Under the pieces are notes generated by a model. That model ran no database searches, was not told the DNA's origin, and saw nothing but the letters and a program-made list of their open reading frames with translations. The position numbers were made by a program, and so were the translations under genes. Shown here piece by piece: positions 45,101 through 58,384 of a stretch of 64,000 nt of DNA (position 1 is its first letter; the number at the start of each line of letters is the position of its first letter). The stretch is from assembly GCA_029204225.1 (NCBI GenBank), contig CM055096.1, forward strand, positions 31,806,305 to 31,870,304, given 5' to 3'. This stretch comes from Diphasiastrum complanatum (Eukaryota; Streptophyta; Lycopodiopsida; Lycopodiales; Lycopodiaceae).

Positions 45101-45440
45101 CTGGCGTGCCAGAGATACTAGGCAAGTCGGGTAAGCTACTACTCAAACGCGTTCGGAAGGTAAGGATAAGTTGTCAATAATAATATCGCCCTATTTTCAT
45201 TTATTTATTTATTTTTATATATTTATTTAGGTTTTTTTATTTACTAGAAATAATGTGGGTAGGTTATGAGGGATGGCCCTTGGAGTGCCTATCTCCCATT
45301 TTTAGGCCTTGCCTTTGGATGGCAAGTGTTTGTTCTTTGGTCAAAGAGATTTGTCAAACCGTCAAAGAGGGTGATCTAAATTTTAGGAGGACAATAACCC
45401 CCAAGAGCATGTGCCCCCAACCAGGGCGGAAGGCCTGAGC

Positions 45441-46250
45441 CCCTTGTGCAGTGCCAACGTGTGAAAAATTAGAAAGAAATCCTTAATTGATTTGAATTCT
45501 TTGGTAAGAATCTGAGCAAAAGGTGTCGCCTTCTCATTCCAAGGCAAATTTTTTGGGGAGAAGGTCCTGCTTGAGGCCCTTCCGCCCCGGAAGGCTGCGC
45601 GCGCCCGAGGGCGGAGGCCTGAGGGCGCACAGTCTTCCGCGGGTGGAAGGGCCGAGGACTCGGCCCTTCCCTTGCGTGAAATCTGTTTCTACATTTATTT
45701 ATTTTTTTGACGTTAATTTTTTTTTCACGCACCTTCCGGGCAGAAGGCGCATGTAAAAAAAAGTAAATTTTTTTACGTGCACCTTCCGACGTCTGGAAGG
45801 TGCGTGTAAAAAGAAATTGTCAAAAAAAAATTTGCCCCACAGATAACGTTCTGTGAGGCACCACCATTTACTTTATAAAAAGTTGAAAACTGATTTTACG
45901 TTTTTCAAAGTAGCACTTAAGTATTTTGAATACTAAGCACTTGGCATTGCAAAAAACGTTTTCCAAATGATATGTGATGGTGCATCTTGGTTTGAGTAGG
46001 CAAGCTGGAATTCATGCAAAGTGTAGACTTCCCTTGTGTAATGCCAACGTTTGAAAAATTAGAAAGAAATCCTTAATCGATTTAAATTCTTTGGTAAATA
46101 TTTTAGCAAAAGGTGTCGTCTTCTCATTCCAAGGCAAATTTTGTTTTTGAAAGCTTAATTATTTTTAAAACTAAGCACTTGGCACTGCAAAAAACTTCCT
46201 ACAAATGATATGTGATGTTAAATCTTGGTTCGAGTATGTAAGCAAGCTAG
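45441..46250. repeat. imperfect tandem duplication, one copy carrying an insert
   Basis: Segment CCCTTGTGCAGTGCCAACGT ... CCAAGGCAAATTTT (45,441-45,553) recurs at 46,031-46,143, and the segment with CTAAGCACTTGGCATTGCAA ... GATATGTGATG recurs after each (about 45,932 and 46,171). Copy 1 holds about 350 extra bp (45,554-45,900) between these two parts. Confidence 0.8.
45554..45900. repeat. GC-rich palindromic insert with CTTCC/GGAAG hairpins
   Basis: Contains CTTCCGCCCCGGAAG, CTTCCGCGGGTGGAAG, GCACCTTCCGGGCAGAAGG and a long hairpin (TTTTTACGTGCACCTTCC, 7-nt loop, GGAAGGTGCGTGTAAAAA near 45,768-45,813). Absent from the second copy of the flanking duplication, so it behaves like an inserted unit. 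Confidence 0.7.
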
Positions 46251-46524
46251 GGTCACATGAGACCAACCTAATATATTATCAAGCAGGCATGAAGACACAC
46301 ACTTCATCGTCCACACACACATTAATGTGGAGAAAACTTATATTCATTATAAAATTAAATGTTTTTTTGGGGGGGCATTGTACGTTCAAGTTGATCAATT
46401 AAATTTTTGCAAAAGTCAACATCAAAGTATATGTCTTAAATTCTAAGGGTATATACACCCAAAAAGTTTTGTCGCATTGCTTGGGATATTTTTCTCTATG
46501 TCATGCACGTGCATTGAATGTCAT

Positions 46525-46634
46525 GTGCCCATTATGAGGTCTAGGTTAAGTGAGATAATAACACTCTTTCACTAGGTCTAGTTTAAGTGAGAGAGTAACA
46601 CTCTTTCACTTAACTCGGACCTCACAATGGGCAC
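46525..46634. repeat. inverted repeat, arms about 30 bp
   Basis: GTGCCCATTATGAGGTCTAG (left, from 46,525) pairs with the complement of CGGACCTCACAATGGGCAC (right, ending 46,634), and both arms continue with GTTAAGTGAG / CTTAAC. The loop contains two TAACACTCTTTCACT units. Confidence 0.8.
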
Positions 46635-46739
46635 CTAGTTCCTATAATTAAGACAACAACTTTGTCCTTAAGATGCAGCTCTATATGCAAGCCACCAATA
46701 GCAAAAAAATCATGTCCCACTTCGACACTCAATTTGATT

Positions 46740-46890
46740 TCGAATCAGACGTCTCTCAACGACAATCAATTGTCGAAGGACGTTCGACAATTTGACTATT
46801 GACTATTGACTATTGACTATCAAGTCGTCAATTTGACTATTGACTATCGACTTGACAATTCGACTATCGACCATAGTCATGGTACCACTC
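46740..46890. repeat. TTGACTAT / GACAATT short repeats
   Basis: TTGACTA occurs about six times, partly as a perfect 8-bp tandem array (46,792-46,820), mixed with CGACAATT and its complement. A related mix (TCGAYTT, TTGACAATTT) appears near 50,425-50,520. Confidence 0.8.
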
Positions 46891-46899
46891 AAAATGGAT

Positions 46900-49800
46900 T
46901 ATTTCCTTTGTTGACTCCAATGCAAACTACGTCATTGTTCATCATGCAATTTTATGCAAAAACTGCATATTTGACTACAGTTCACAATGTAGAAAGTACT
47001 AATCATCTTAGTCTCTTGTTGTAATCACTCACTTAGAGTTAAACACATCGTTTACAAGAACTGATTAGACAATAGACTCTGTTATTTTTTATAGACTAGT
47101 AGTATATTAGTGTCTATCCCTATAATTTTATCTCTAAGACATAACAAATCATTAGGACTAATAGATAAGGCACTAAACTTGCATTCACACTTACAAATTC
47201 CAACCAAGTTGGTTTCAATTTTTTTGAAATTGACTTGTAGGTAACTCATTGGTAATCATTTTGGATGCCAACTCGTTTCTTCTTCGAGACAACTTTTTAT
47301 CAAGTACCCACGCTTTTTCCAAATGAAGCATAGGCTTTCCTTAATGGCTCTAACCAAATCTTTATATTTAATGGTATTTCTTTATATTTTTAGGCTTCTT
47401 ATGCACATCTTCATCAAGTTCATTAAAGAATTTCATTTTTCACTTTTTTTTTATTTGCAATTGGTATTAATTGGTTTTGACTTTGCTTACAAGAGGCCAC
47501 CACCCTATTGTCATATTCACATGACATCTAAATGACGTCCTCTAGCAAAGTCAAATCTATGCTTACACTCATTGATATACATATTCAGGCTATAGTTTCT
47601 CATTCGATAATCTACAACTTCTAATAGACTTTTACACATCACTTCACCCCTCCCTTTTAAAAGAATTTTCCAAATTTCTTACAAACTTGGAGAGATGACA
47701 TATGAAAATATCTGAAAAGTCAATAATAAGTGCCTTCCTTAATATGATTCAATCTATTATTTCCAGGACTTTTCTCTTGAATTATTTCAAAACGAGTGAT
47801 AGTATCATCATCCATCGGAGATCTACCTATGCATAAGAGATAATCTAGGTTTTAAGAAATTGAAAAATGATCACCTTTGAATCTGTCTAAATTCCAATTC
47901 CATTCACACAAGTAGTAATCCATATGATATAACAGTCTTTCAAAAGAATAACTTCATGTTGGAAAGAATCATATAAATCAGTCTGATGTTTAATATTCAA
48001 GAGATTACTAAGAAGTAAATGATTAATTAAGAAAGAGAAAATAGATTTAAGGGTTTTCAATTTTTTAAATTAAGAGATACCTCATTGGGATCCAAATTAA
48101 ACCTCAAAATTTGATAATCAAATCTTTACAATCCTAGAATTCCCATACAGAAATTAATGATGTCCCATACCACCAGCTCTTCCTTCCAAGAGAGAATGTA
48201 GCGGGGCGAGTGATAGGGATAGGCGAAGCATCTGTAGTGTATAAGCAAGTAGCATACTCCACCCAAGAGTCAATATCAATAGGTGAAAGTAAGGAAGATT
48301 TCTTAGAAAAGATTTTCCAGAAATGAGAAGAGGAGGAAGAGAAAAGAGAGTCTATGAGTTTTTGGCCATTTTTATACAAAAAAGTATAGGCACATCAGAC
48401 ACAACCAAAACACTGGAGAATCCAAAAAATTTTGTTTTATGAAAGGGTGATTCAACAAGAAGACTTCTACACATGATCACTTGACACACTGTTAACCTCT
48501 TCTAGTTAGTAATAAGTTTTGTTAATCTCTCCACCTGAGAGCATAACCTATGAGGAAAACTTTTTCAGCACTAACAAGTTAAATAAGATCCATGTGTTTT
48601 TAACTTCTTTTTCATCCTAATCATACTAAAATTACGGTTATTCTCATGGTCATATGTGGTATCTTATATGAATTCACTAAATGAATTTTCATTAAACAAT
48701 TTTACTATGGAATAACTCCATAATTGGTATTATGCAAATCACCAAAGATTTCAAATAAATCCAGATTACATAACAGAAACTCATTTACTAACTTAGAGTC
48801 TAGTTCTGTTCCTCCCTAAAATTTTCGGTCCCCAAAACATTTCATCAGCTAAGGTATTAGAAATTTTTTAGACACGAGTAAATGCTAGGCTGCTTCCCTT
48901 TTCCATACACTAGCTAAAGCATTACTTCGTTAAAGTTTCCTGTAATTAATAAAAAATCCACAAAATCTGGATCGGGTACTTCTTTTATCGTATTCGACAC
49001 ATAAGTTTTTGTTGAATAAAGAGCTACCTCCAAATATTATCAACTTTATTCCATTTATTCACTTTAACAAGTATCTCAAAAGCTTTGGCTTGCCCAATCC
49101 CAATGATCGAAATCATCAAGAATACAATAACAAACCCACCGGTGTTATACCAAGTTGAAAAGGAAAAAAGAACCAAAAACACCATTTAACTCAAGTTACT
49201 GGGAGTACCCATACTCTAGAGTCAAATGGCTAAATAGCATAGTACCAAAAAATCCAATTCCCTTATCGGGTACATGCCTGAGAACCGATCCTTCAAGAGT
49301 TGTTTATTTGATGTTAATGCTAAACTTATGAACTTTGTTCATAAAATCTCAGTTAGGATCACATACAAGTAAATAAATTATTCCAAACATCTTTTACCGT
49401 TTCATCAAGGTCAATTTAGATAGTTTTTCTTTCTCCCAAAAAAAATCATCCTTCTGAAACCAACTAATACTGCTTAACTTCGATTAGTACCAAGGTTCCA
49501 CAAGCTTACATGTAGTTGTCAATGTAACATACAAAAGCCGTGTAACTACCAAAAGTTACCTTTTCTCCAAGGTTGAAAATTTTAACAACCGAGCACCAAG
49601 AAACCAAAATTCCTATTAGTGGGTGCTAACTTGAATTTTCCGAGTTGATTTACAAAAATCATTTTTTTAACCAACTTTAAAGTTACCATAAGTCAAAATC
49701 TTATTGACCTTGGGTTGACCGACATCCTATGAACATTTAAATAGAAAGCCATTCAATTCCCAAAAATTGTCGAGTTTTGTTGCATGAGGATCAAAACCAC

Positions 49801-50230
49801 TGGTTATTTCACCTTCAAAGGGAAAAAACTACATGCACAAGATAGACAATGCAAGGTTCTAAAAACCCTAAAAGGATTATCCAAGCAAGGATTGGCCTCA
49901 TCCAACAGCCTCCTTAGGCGCCAAAGCCACACCAGTCGCTCTTCATTCCTCCTAATGTTGCCATCGATGGTAGTCTGAGATGCCTCTATGGTTTAAATCC
50001 CCCACCGACTATCAATCCATGAAAGGATGAATCCACCAGTTTTCCAATCACCAATAGTTCCCAAAGATAGTCTTCCAACACCAATATGCAGGTGATTCCA
50101 AGGAAGAAAGGTCAGGCATGAAGCTTCAACAGCTCTCCCTTCAATTGAGCAACTAGCGATCCTACAACTCTACCTCTTCCGAGCAACCATCATTGTTGTA
50201 AAAGTCAAGGTAAGGTAGAATTAGGTAAAT
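46900..50230. other. AT-rich decayed sequence, no gene recognised
   Basis: No ORF here shows a domain I recognise. The minus-strand stretch near 48,134-48,379 is the longest open piece and has no match to families known to me. Composition suggests old repeat sequence. Confidence 0.35.
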
Positions 50231-50269
50231 GATTGATCATCCAAACAGCACCAAACAAGTTGATTCAAT

Positions 50270-50430
50270 ATGAAATTAAACTGATTTGCTGATCTATTTA
50301 TAGTTTTTGATGGCACAACCCTAATGAATTACATCATTATCCATGTGGCAGGTGCCACGTGAGGTTATGGAATTGGACCCAAAATATAGCGAATAAGGCT
50401 CTACTATTCAATCTCTTTTTTTTGTTTGGA
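50270..50430 (+). repeat. LTR-like fragment, related to 63.0-63.25 kb
   Basis: Shares GATCTATTTATAGTTKTTGA, CATTATCCAYSTGG, AGGTGCCAYGT and TTGGACCCRAAATAT in the same order with the complement of 63,020-63,150, so both are parts of one repeat in opposite orientation. The word order and the TGTTGG start at the other copy suggest an LTR. Confidence 0.6.
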
Positions 50431-51770
50431 AATCTTGACAATTTATCGACTTTAGGTCGATTCGAATTTTGTTCGATAATCACTCGAATTTTAAACTGTT
50501 TCGACAATGAGTGCATTTATGCAAACTGTCTCAATACTTTCAACACTATCTCAATAATGGGAGTAAAACTGCCGACTAAAATGGTTCCACATGACAAATG
50601 ATTTCAAGAATGAAATCTAACAAGCCATAGCTGGATCAAGAACAACAAAAGAAACTGAATCATTGAATCATTTTGATTTGTTGAAAGGTGATTTCACTTA
50701 TCATGGAGGGTCATTTTTGCTCTTCTAATTAGGCCTTTGTGTAAGGAAAAGTAACAAAATTTCAAGGAAGTGTTTTTGGTTATTGTTCTTAGATTAATTC
50801 TGACATGATTTTTCTAGTTTTTGGGCAATAGTAAGACTATCAATTGCTTTTTTGGTAGTGATAGCAGCCCAAGCTAAAAACCATTCAGAAGCATTTATAT
50901 TCAGTGATTTATTGTTAGGAAACTTATTGGTAAAAGAATTGCAGATTGAGAAGATTCTTTCCTTGAATTCGCTAGTTGAAATTGTTTTTTTTCTTATAAA
51001 CATTGGCTAGGGAACTGATTTTCAACTATCTCAGAACTTGTCGTGGTAACGCTAGACTTCTAAAGTGTTTGCGAGTATAAATTATCTAGTAGTAGAGTGG
51101 CACTTTAGTATTAAAAATTGTTCACTTGAAAACATTATTTGGAAACTTGTTTTTTTCCTATAAAAAATCATACTACTAATAGTAGATTATGAAGGAGGCG
51201 GGACTTTTTACAACGATTTTCAAGTGAAATTGTAAAAAGTCCTCTGTTTGAAATTGTTGTTCAATACCTTGCTATTTTTTATAAAAAAAATCAAATTTCT
51301 TATGATATGTTCTAGGAGAAAAAAATGCTATTTAGAAAACTGCTAATTCATAGCTAATATGTTCTAGATTTTGTCTAATAAAATCTTTTGAAAAAATTTC
51401 TTGTCTAATAGTGCTTTCCTAGGCCACCGTTTTCTAGTAGTAGATGATTGATAGCGAATTCATTTTTTTTCTAGAGGTTTTTTTTTTGCAATAACCATAT
51501 AATAATTTTGATTTTTAACTTTAATTTTGATGTAATTGATTTTTTTTAACAAAATCATTGTAAACAATCTTCTAACTATCTTCAACAACACATCATGGCC
51601 TAAATCGCTATTTAAAAGTGACACATTGTTAAGGTTTGAACTCATTCGATTCAATTGTATTAATAGTAATTCATGGATAGTCAAATTATCATGGGTATGT
51701 ATTGTCTGCAGTAGTAGCCTAGTGTGGGTTAGTTTTTTTGCAAATAAATCTCGCTTATAGTTGTGATTTA
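50431..51770. other. AT-rich, no gene recognised
   Basis: No supported coding. Numerous T runs. Probably remnants of the LTR element at 50.27 kb. Confidence 0.3.
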
Positions 51771-51923
51771 TGCTATCCTGCTAGATGCTACCTATTGAGA
51801 TCATATGTGAAGCCCTATTGGAACTTCTAAAGTCTAGATTACAAGCCTTCATTGCTTTGCTTGCATTCGATGAAGATGAGATAGTGTTTACTAGTTTGTA
51901 ACCATTGTATAGAGCAACTGTAT

Positions 51924-52440
51924 TCATGTGATACAGTCACCTATGCCATAGAATATCCATCGATTCGTTGATCTGGTGAGCTTGCTCTGAAGGTACTCGG
52001 ATCTTGAAGTGATACAGGTTCTTGTGGTGACAAGCTGAGTGGTTGCGGATTCAACCACTTTGCAGGTATCGCCTTCAAAGGTGATTGCTAGTCCTGCATC
52101 TATCATCTTAGCAATAGATAGTAGGTCCTTTGGTGCTTAACCACAATGCTCCAGTTCCGTTGACTTTGTGTCTGGAACCATCTTCCAAGATTATATATTT
52201 GGAAGATTCTGATTCTTGATAGTCAGTGATCATGTGTCTTGTTGTCACGAAGTGTGACATTGCACCTGAATCAAGAATTATTTCTTGTGTATCTGAAGTT
52301 GATGTCGCACAAACATCAGTACACAAGTAAGCTGCTGGATTTTTGCCGTTGTTGGCTCTGTCTTCGGCCATCTTGGAGGACTCGAGTTCCTCCACGTAGG
52401 ATGAGCTATTGTCGCTCTCTCGTCTGCTCTGAGTTTTCTT
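51924..52440 (-). pseudogene. copia-6 gag/protease joined to pre-integrase
   Basis: Minus strand: SRRESDNSSSYVEELESSK, the protease motif ILDSGAMSHFVTTRHMI, and SRHKVNGTGALWLSTKG, nearly the same as copia-4 at 8,268-8,575. Directly after STKG the frame gives LLSIAKMIDAGLAITFEGDT, a pre-integrase segment, so the second half of the protease is deleted. No integrase follows. Right end at 52,440 is abrupt, against a sequence also found at 62.2 kb. Confidence 0.82.
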
Positions 52441-52612
52441 GCTGGTAGTAGCAATATGCTTATCACATGTAGATAGTATTAGTATCCTCATACACAACTT
52501 ATTATCATTGTCATACAATAAGTATTCATCATTATCAAAGCCCATTAGTGTGATAGTGAGCACTCTTGTAGGGCAACCAACTACATCAAACCATGCTTTA
52601 GAATGAGTAAAA
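52441..52612 (-). repeat. inverted duplicate of 62,238-62,405
   Basis: Complement of 62,238-62,405 with only a few mismatches over about 170 bp. It contains TTTGATAATGATGAATACTT and ATGTGATAAGCATATTGC, and is open in one frame in both copies, without a recognised domain. Confidence 0.9.
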
Positions 52613-52674
52613 AGTTGTACATTACATTCCTCTTGAACTTTATGGTATTGTAAATTCTTTAGGTTATTACATTT

Positions 52675-53455
52675 AAAAGGTTACTGTTTGCTTAGTATAA
52701 GGCCTTAGTATTCTGTCATCGAGCCTCTACAAAGTGTTGTTGATGTGGTTTTTTGACATAGCTTAGAGAATAGTAAGGCATGTAGTTTTTTGGTTATTGC
52801 TCCTAACAACTCTTCTTGTGCATTTTTTGCCATGACTTATGAGAAAGTAATCAAAAGGTGATGCGTCTTTTTTTCATGTTTTCGATTTTTAAGTTTGGGT
52901 TATTTGTCGGTTGGTTCTCTCCTTGTTGTTAGTTGTGTGGGATCATGTATTTTTCACTTTAAGGCATTCATCCCTGTGATTGGATTTGGTTTAGATTTGT
53001 TTTTTTATTATCAAGTTTATTTTGTGTTGCTTGCTTAGTTTTAATGTTTTGACCTATGTTTTCTCCTTTTTGTCTCTTTATATATCATTCTTGTTATGTG
53101 TTTTGATGTTTTTTTTTTCTTTTTGGCTACTTCAAGTTATAGATATGTTGGGCTATTTTTTTCTCTGCTTTGACTCTTCTTGGTTTCTTTTTACTTCTCC
53201 ATGTTTTTATTTTGTCCTAGTTACTTTCTCTTTATGGTAATCTTTCTTTGCCTTTGGCTTTTTGTGCAATTTTTTTAATCTTCATGTTCTACCTCTACTT
53301 ACATACGGCAGCAACTTTAGCTACTTGGCCTACCTATTTACATGCAAAGTCACAGTTGTTGTTTCCTTAGTAAGAGGCCTTCATACTTTGGCATCAGGCC
53401 TCTACAAAGTGTATTGATGTCATTTTCCTACATATCTTGGAAAATAAGTAGGAAC
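52675..53455. repeat. pair of diverged direct repeats about 670 bp apart
   Basis: Segments near 52,690-52,790 and 53,365-53,460 share GCTTAGTATAAGGCCTT/CCTTAGTAAGAGGCCTT, GGCATCAGGCCTCTACAAAG-like words and TTGATGT. Between them the sequence is T-rich and non-coding. Could be termini of an old element. Confidence 0.55.
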
Positions 53456-54683
<1,228 letters not shown>

Positions 54684-54946
54684 GGGCTCTATTATATAAT
54701 AGCTACACGACATATACGCTTTAAAACATCATGGAGTTGATCCTCCCTTAAGATACCAAACTGAGTAATATACTTTACTTTGCCAAACTTGGATATGGGA
54801 CCCCTTATGAAGTCTTTAGAAAAAATGGTCTTGTTGGAGGGAAACTTGCCTTCCTTTGAACGACTATGATCTGTGCACATTATGGGGAAACGATCGCATG
54901 GTGAGCATCTTCAAACACTTAGTGCATTCAAAGGTACTGACTTCCT

Positions 54947-54956
54947 TATATAAAAG
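54947..54956 (+). promoter_or_regulatory. TATA-box candidate, TATATAAAAG
   Basis: TATATAAAAG followed about 30 bp later by an ACC/CT-rich leader-like stretch (CTTTCCTCTTTCCTTCTCTC). It may be a host promoter or the U3/R part of an unrecognised LTR. The Ty3-like element starts 190 bp downstream. Confidence 0.35.
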
Positions 54957-55148
54957 AGGATCACACAGACCTAAATCACTTTCCTCTTTCCTTCTCTCTT
55001 TCTTGCTTTTTCTCTTGCTCTGGTTATGCTTCTCCCACTATGACCTACCACAGCTTTGAGGATTGAAGCGTGTGAAGGACATCAGAAGAATATTAGTTGG
55101 AAGCATACTACAAAGAAAGGTAAGAGTATGAACAAGCTTGAAGCTTAA

Positions 55149-55735
55149 TGTTGACAGATCCCCTACTCCAGAGGACCTATTGGTTTCTTCTTTACTTCTT
55201 CAAAACTGTTTCTGCCTGTTACCAGGCTTCATGGCATTCATTAGATGTGTCCTTGATATTATAATGCCCAAACCAGGCAGAATGGGTGGATTGACGTTGT
55301 AGTATTAATGTCCTGCCTGTCAGAGGACAACTCAGGGTCATTCTCTCTTGAAAACACTCACATTCAAATAGAGATGCAAGCCATGAACATTCATTTACAG
55401 ATCAGCATGTAGCCCAAATGAATATTCAATAGATTCTATAGCTACCTACTCTGAAATCGAACTGTATCAGATCTTATACTTTACTAAAACTGAGCTACAC
55501 TTGCATTAATCCACAAAACTGAAACAAGAATTAATCTACAGCATCTTAGAAGTCCAAGAATCAAGAAACCAGCCAGTCTTTTGATTCTTGGACATCCCAA
55601 GAACATCAAGAACTAGAATGTTGGAGGATATGCAAGATTTGCACCACATTTCTAGCCTATTTAGTTTACCTGAATGCTGGCTCCTACATTAATCCACAAA
55701 CAAGCTCTAGGACAACAACAAATCTAATAGGATGA
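55149..55735 (-). repeat. 3' LTR of Ty3-like element (truncated)
   Basis: Matches 60,618-61,220 closely, for example TAGTATTAATGTCCTGYCTG, GATGCAAGCCATGAACATTC and GAATGCTGGCTCCTACATTA. Its inner part is missing or diverged beyond 55,735. Confidence 0.85.
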
Positions 55736-57099
55736 TGTGGATGATAGGCATGAGGATGGGTGCAGAAGTATGGCAAGAGGTTGGTTGAAGAAGGAGACTG
55801 ATTTCCCAATGTTTGTATTTCCCTTTTCTGAAGGATCTTCATCATGATTGGAATACTTTTTTTGATTGAGTCGCTTTGGATTGCCCATCTGTCCTCTTAG
55901 CCTTGTCGTTTTCATATTTGACTTGTGACCTTGGTTATCGATATTGCTGATGTTGTTGTTGGCAGCGTAACTGCTCCAATGGATCCAAGCAGATCCACTC
56001 TCTTCCTCCCCCCCTCCCCCCCCCCCCCCCCCCCCCCCCAAATCTGTTGGCGAAAATGTTGTTGCTTGTAACTGTTCATGCTCAGGATTGGATCGGCGTG
56101 TGGAACACGTGGTTGAAACACGTTGAACATGCGACTGGGCTAAAGATTGAACAAATTTTAACTAAATTTGTTTCAATCTTACTATAGTTGACTTAAAGAT
56201 GAATTTGGCAATGAGATGTAGGAATTAACTCTGACGTGATTTGTACTTCGCAGATTTGGAATATGCTCAAAAATCCGAAACTCTGTATAAGGTGATTTGA
56301 AGATTGATAGAGGAATGGCAAGTTATTCTTGAGATACGCTACATGATGTCTCTTGTTCAATGGCTATCCTTGATGAACTAAAAACAAATTTAGAAAAAGA
56401 TATGTAATTAGAAGAAATTACCAAATCACAAAATTATAAAAAATAAACAAGGAAGATACCAATGCTACAAAGAGTGAAAGCCGTAGAGCACTCGTCAAAC
56501 AAAAAGTCATTCATCAACATGTATAATTCACCTTGACAAATATGCCATTTGTTTTGTAGAGTAATGTGACTTACTCTGACATGCCCTTGTCAAAACAAGA
56601 CAGGGTGACACTAAAATCTACTATCATTGATAGCAGATGTTGTAAGATATAGCTTGAGATGTAGGTATGGTTGAGGTACTATGTCCTGAGTACCTCTATG
56701 AGCAAGAGATTCATAACCGAATTTCTATCTGGATTTCCGAATCTTAGATTTATTGTATATTGGCACATTGGAAATCTTATCAGCATGTGGAAAGACAAAT
56801 AGATTTGAGGTTGTAGAAGGGGAGAAAAACTGTCAATTCGCTATGGAGGTTGCTCTTGGTTGGACATTGTAGCAGATGATGGAATATCGGTTTTGCTTTC
56901 CTCCTACAAGGACTCATGTCATATTAGTGTCTTTTGCATTATGGAGCTGGTGTAGTGCGTGGTAATGTAGAAGTTTGCAAGAAACTTCTCTAGTGAGCAG
57001 CAAGTTTAACTGTTGGGTGCTATGGTGCTCGTGTTGTGTTGTCGTGAGGATCCTATTGAGAGTCATAACTAACGTGTCGAACAGGTAGAATCTTGTTGG

Positions 57100-57440
57100 G
57101 TTGTTTTGGACAGTCTTTGAAACTGTGTTTTCTGACACAGTCGGGACACTCGGCGTGGTACGTGGTCTTGACTGGGCAATCAACTATGAAATGGCCGGTT
57201 TCACCACAGATGAAACATCTATTGTTCAATGGCCCTTGTATAACGGCATAGCCATCTTGTATGGCTGATGGTTCTGGAGCTTCTGGTGGATATTCATAAG
57301 AAGTTAAGGAATTTTCAGATTGTGACGGTTGTTCTTCATATTGTTGGATTATATGTGCTTGAATAGGCTGATATGAAGGACAAGCATCAGCAGGATGCGT
57401 AGCCTGACAGTGTGGGCAGCATATTTGTTTTCGTCTATAA
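57100..57440 (-). pseudogene. Ty3-like gag, Cys-rich zinc clusters
   Basis: Minus-strand reading shows three Cys/His groups in order: CCPHCQATHPADACP, the CCHC knuckle CFICGETGHFIVDC, and CPDCVRKHSFKDCP. These are nucleic-acid-binding motifs at the gag C-terminus. Three different clusters in one gag is unusual. Stops follow beyond about 57,060. Confidence 0.75.
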
Positions 57441-57559
57441 GGTACCTATGCAAGGTTTGGCTGACCAAGCAAACTACTTTGGATAGACGTCAGGGTAGCT
57501 TGAAACTCATTGGTGAGTTTCTCCATCTGTAGTTGATGTTGCTTATCAAGCAACCCCAA

Positions 57560-58300
57560 CTAGGATTTCCAAAGCTGATTTTGGGTATCCTCGATCGGCT
57601 TCAACTCATGGACAGGAGCACGTGGCGTTCTTCTTTCTCTGGATTCATCAACATCTGATCTCTCATCTTCTTCTTTGATGGCATCAGACATAGCTAAATT
57701 TAGGCTCATACATTCATCATTGGATTTAAGCTCACGTCTAATCCATCTTGGAAGGTCGACTAAGAACCAGATGATGAGCATCTGTTCGGAGGGTTGTTCT
57801 TGTACTTGACTTTTGAGGCATTTGAAACGCTCGATATAATCTCGTACACATTCATCTTTTGCCATCTTAATGTTACTCAATTTGACAAAAGGACTCTCGA
57901 TCAAGCGAAAGGGCTTAAAACGCTTGATAAAGGACTCTTTCAAAATTGAACAGTCTATCTTGTCTTCACGATCGAGGTTAAAAACCAGTCACATGCTTTA
58001 GCGATCATGGTCATTGAAAATAGTTGGACCATAGCATCGGGAGATGTTTCGCCATACACATCACATGCATTCTCAAAGATTTGCAAAAATCTTTGAGAGT
58101 CCGAACTACCGTCAAACTTTGGTAGATCTAGCTTGGGTGTACGTCTCTCATGATGAGCATTGTGGGTAGCAGAAACTCCATGAAGGTTGATTTTGTCCTG
58201 TGAGGGTTCAGCACCATAAAAATGGGGTCGTGCACGTGAGGACTCAGCTCTATCAGGTTCTTCTTCCTCGAATGGGTTTGTGGATGGCTCTTGGAATTTT
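57560..58300 (-). pseudogene. Ty3-like gag, capsid domain
   Basis: Minus strand from about 58,290: RTPKLDLPKFDGSSDSQRFL then QIFENACDVYGETSPDAMVQ and SMTMIAKACDW, a frameshift near 57,985, then SILKESFIKRFKPFRLIESP, DYIERFKCLKSQVQEQPSEQ and MLIIWFLVDLPRWIRREL. This is a Retrotrans_gag domain. It runs into an acidic and basic linker (EEDERSDVDESRERRTPRAP) and a stop at 57,560, after which the Cys clusters follow. Confidence 0.88.
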
Positions 58301-58384
58301 TGAAAATGTGGGAATGGAGTGCATTTGTAGTGGTAATGTGGTACAGGTGCGGTCTATGGCGATTTTAATGCGGTGTTAGTGTGG

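Noticed and set aside
47323..50230. Search for LINE or Ty3 pol in the AT-rich block
   Set aside because: Conceptual readings on both strands gave no convincing RT, integrase or zinc motif.
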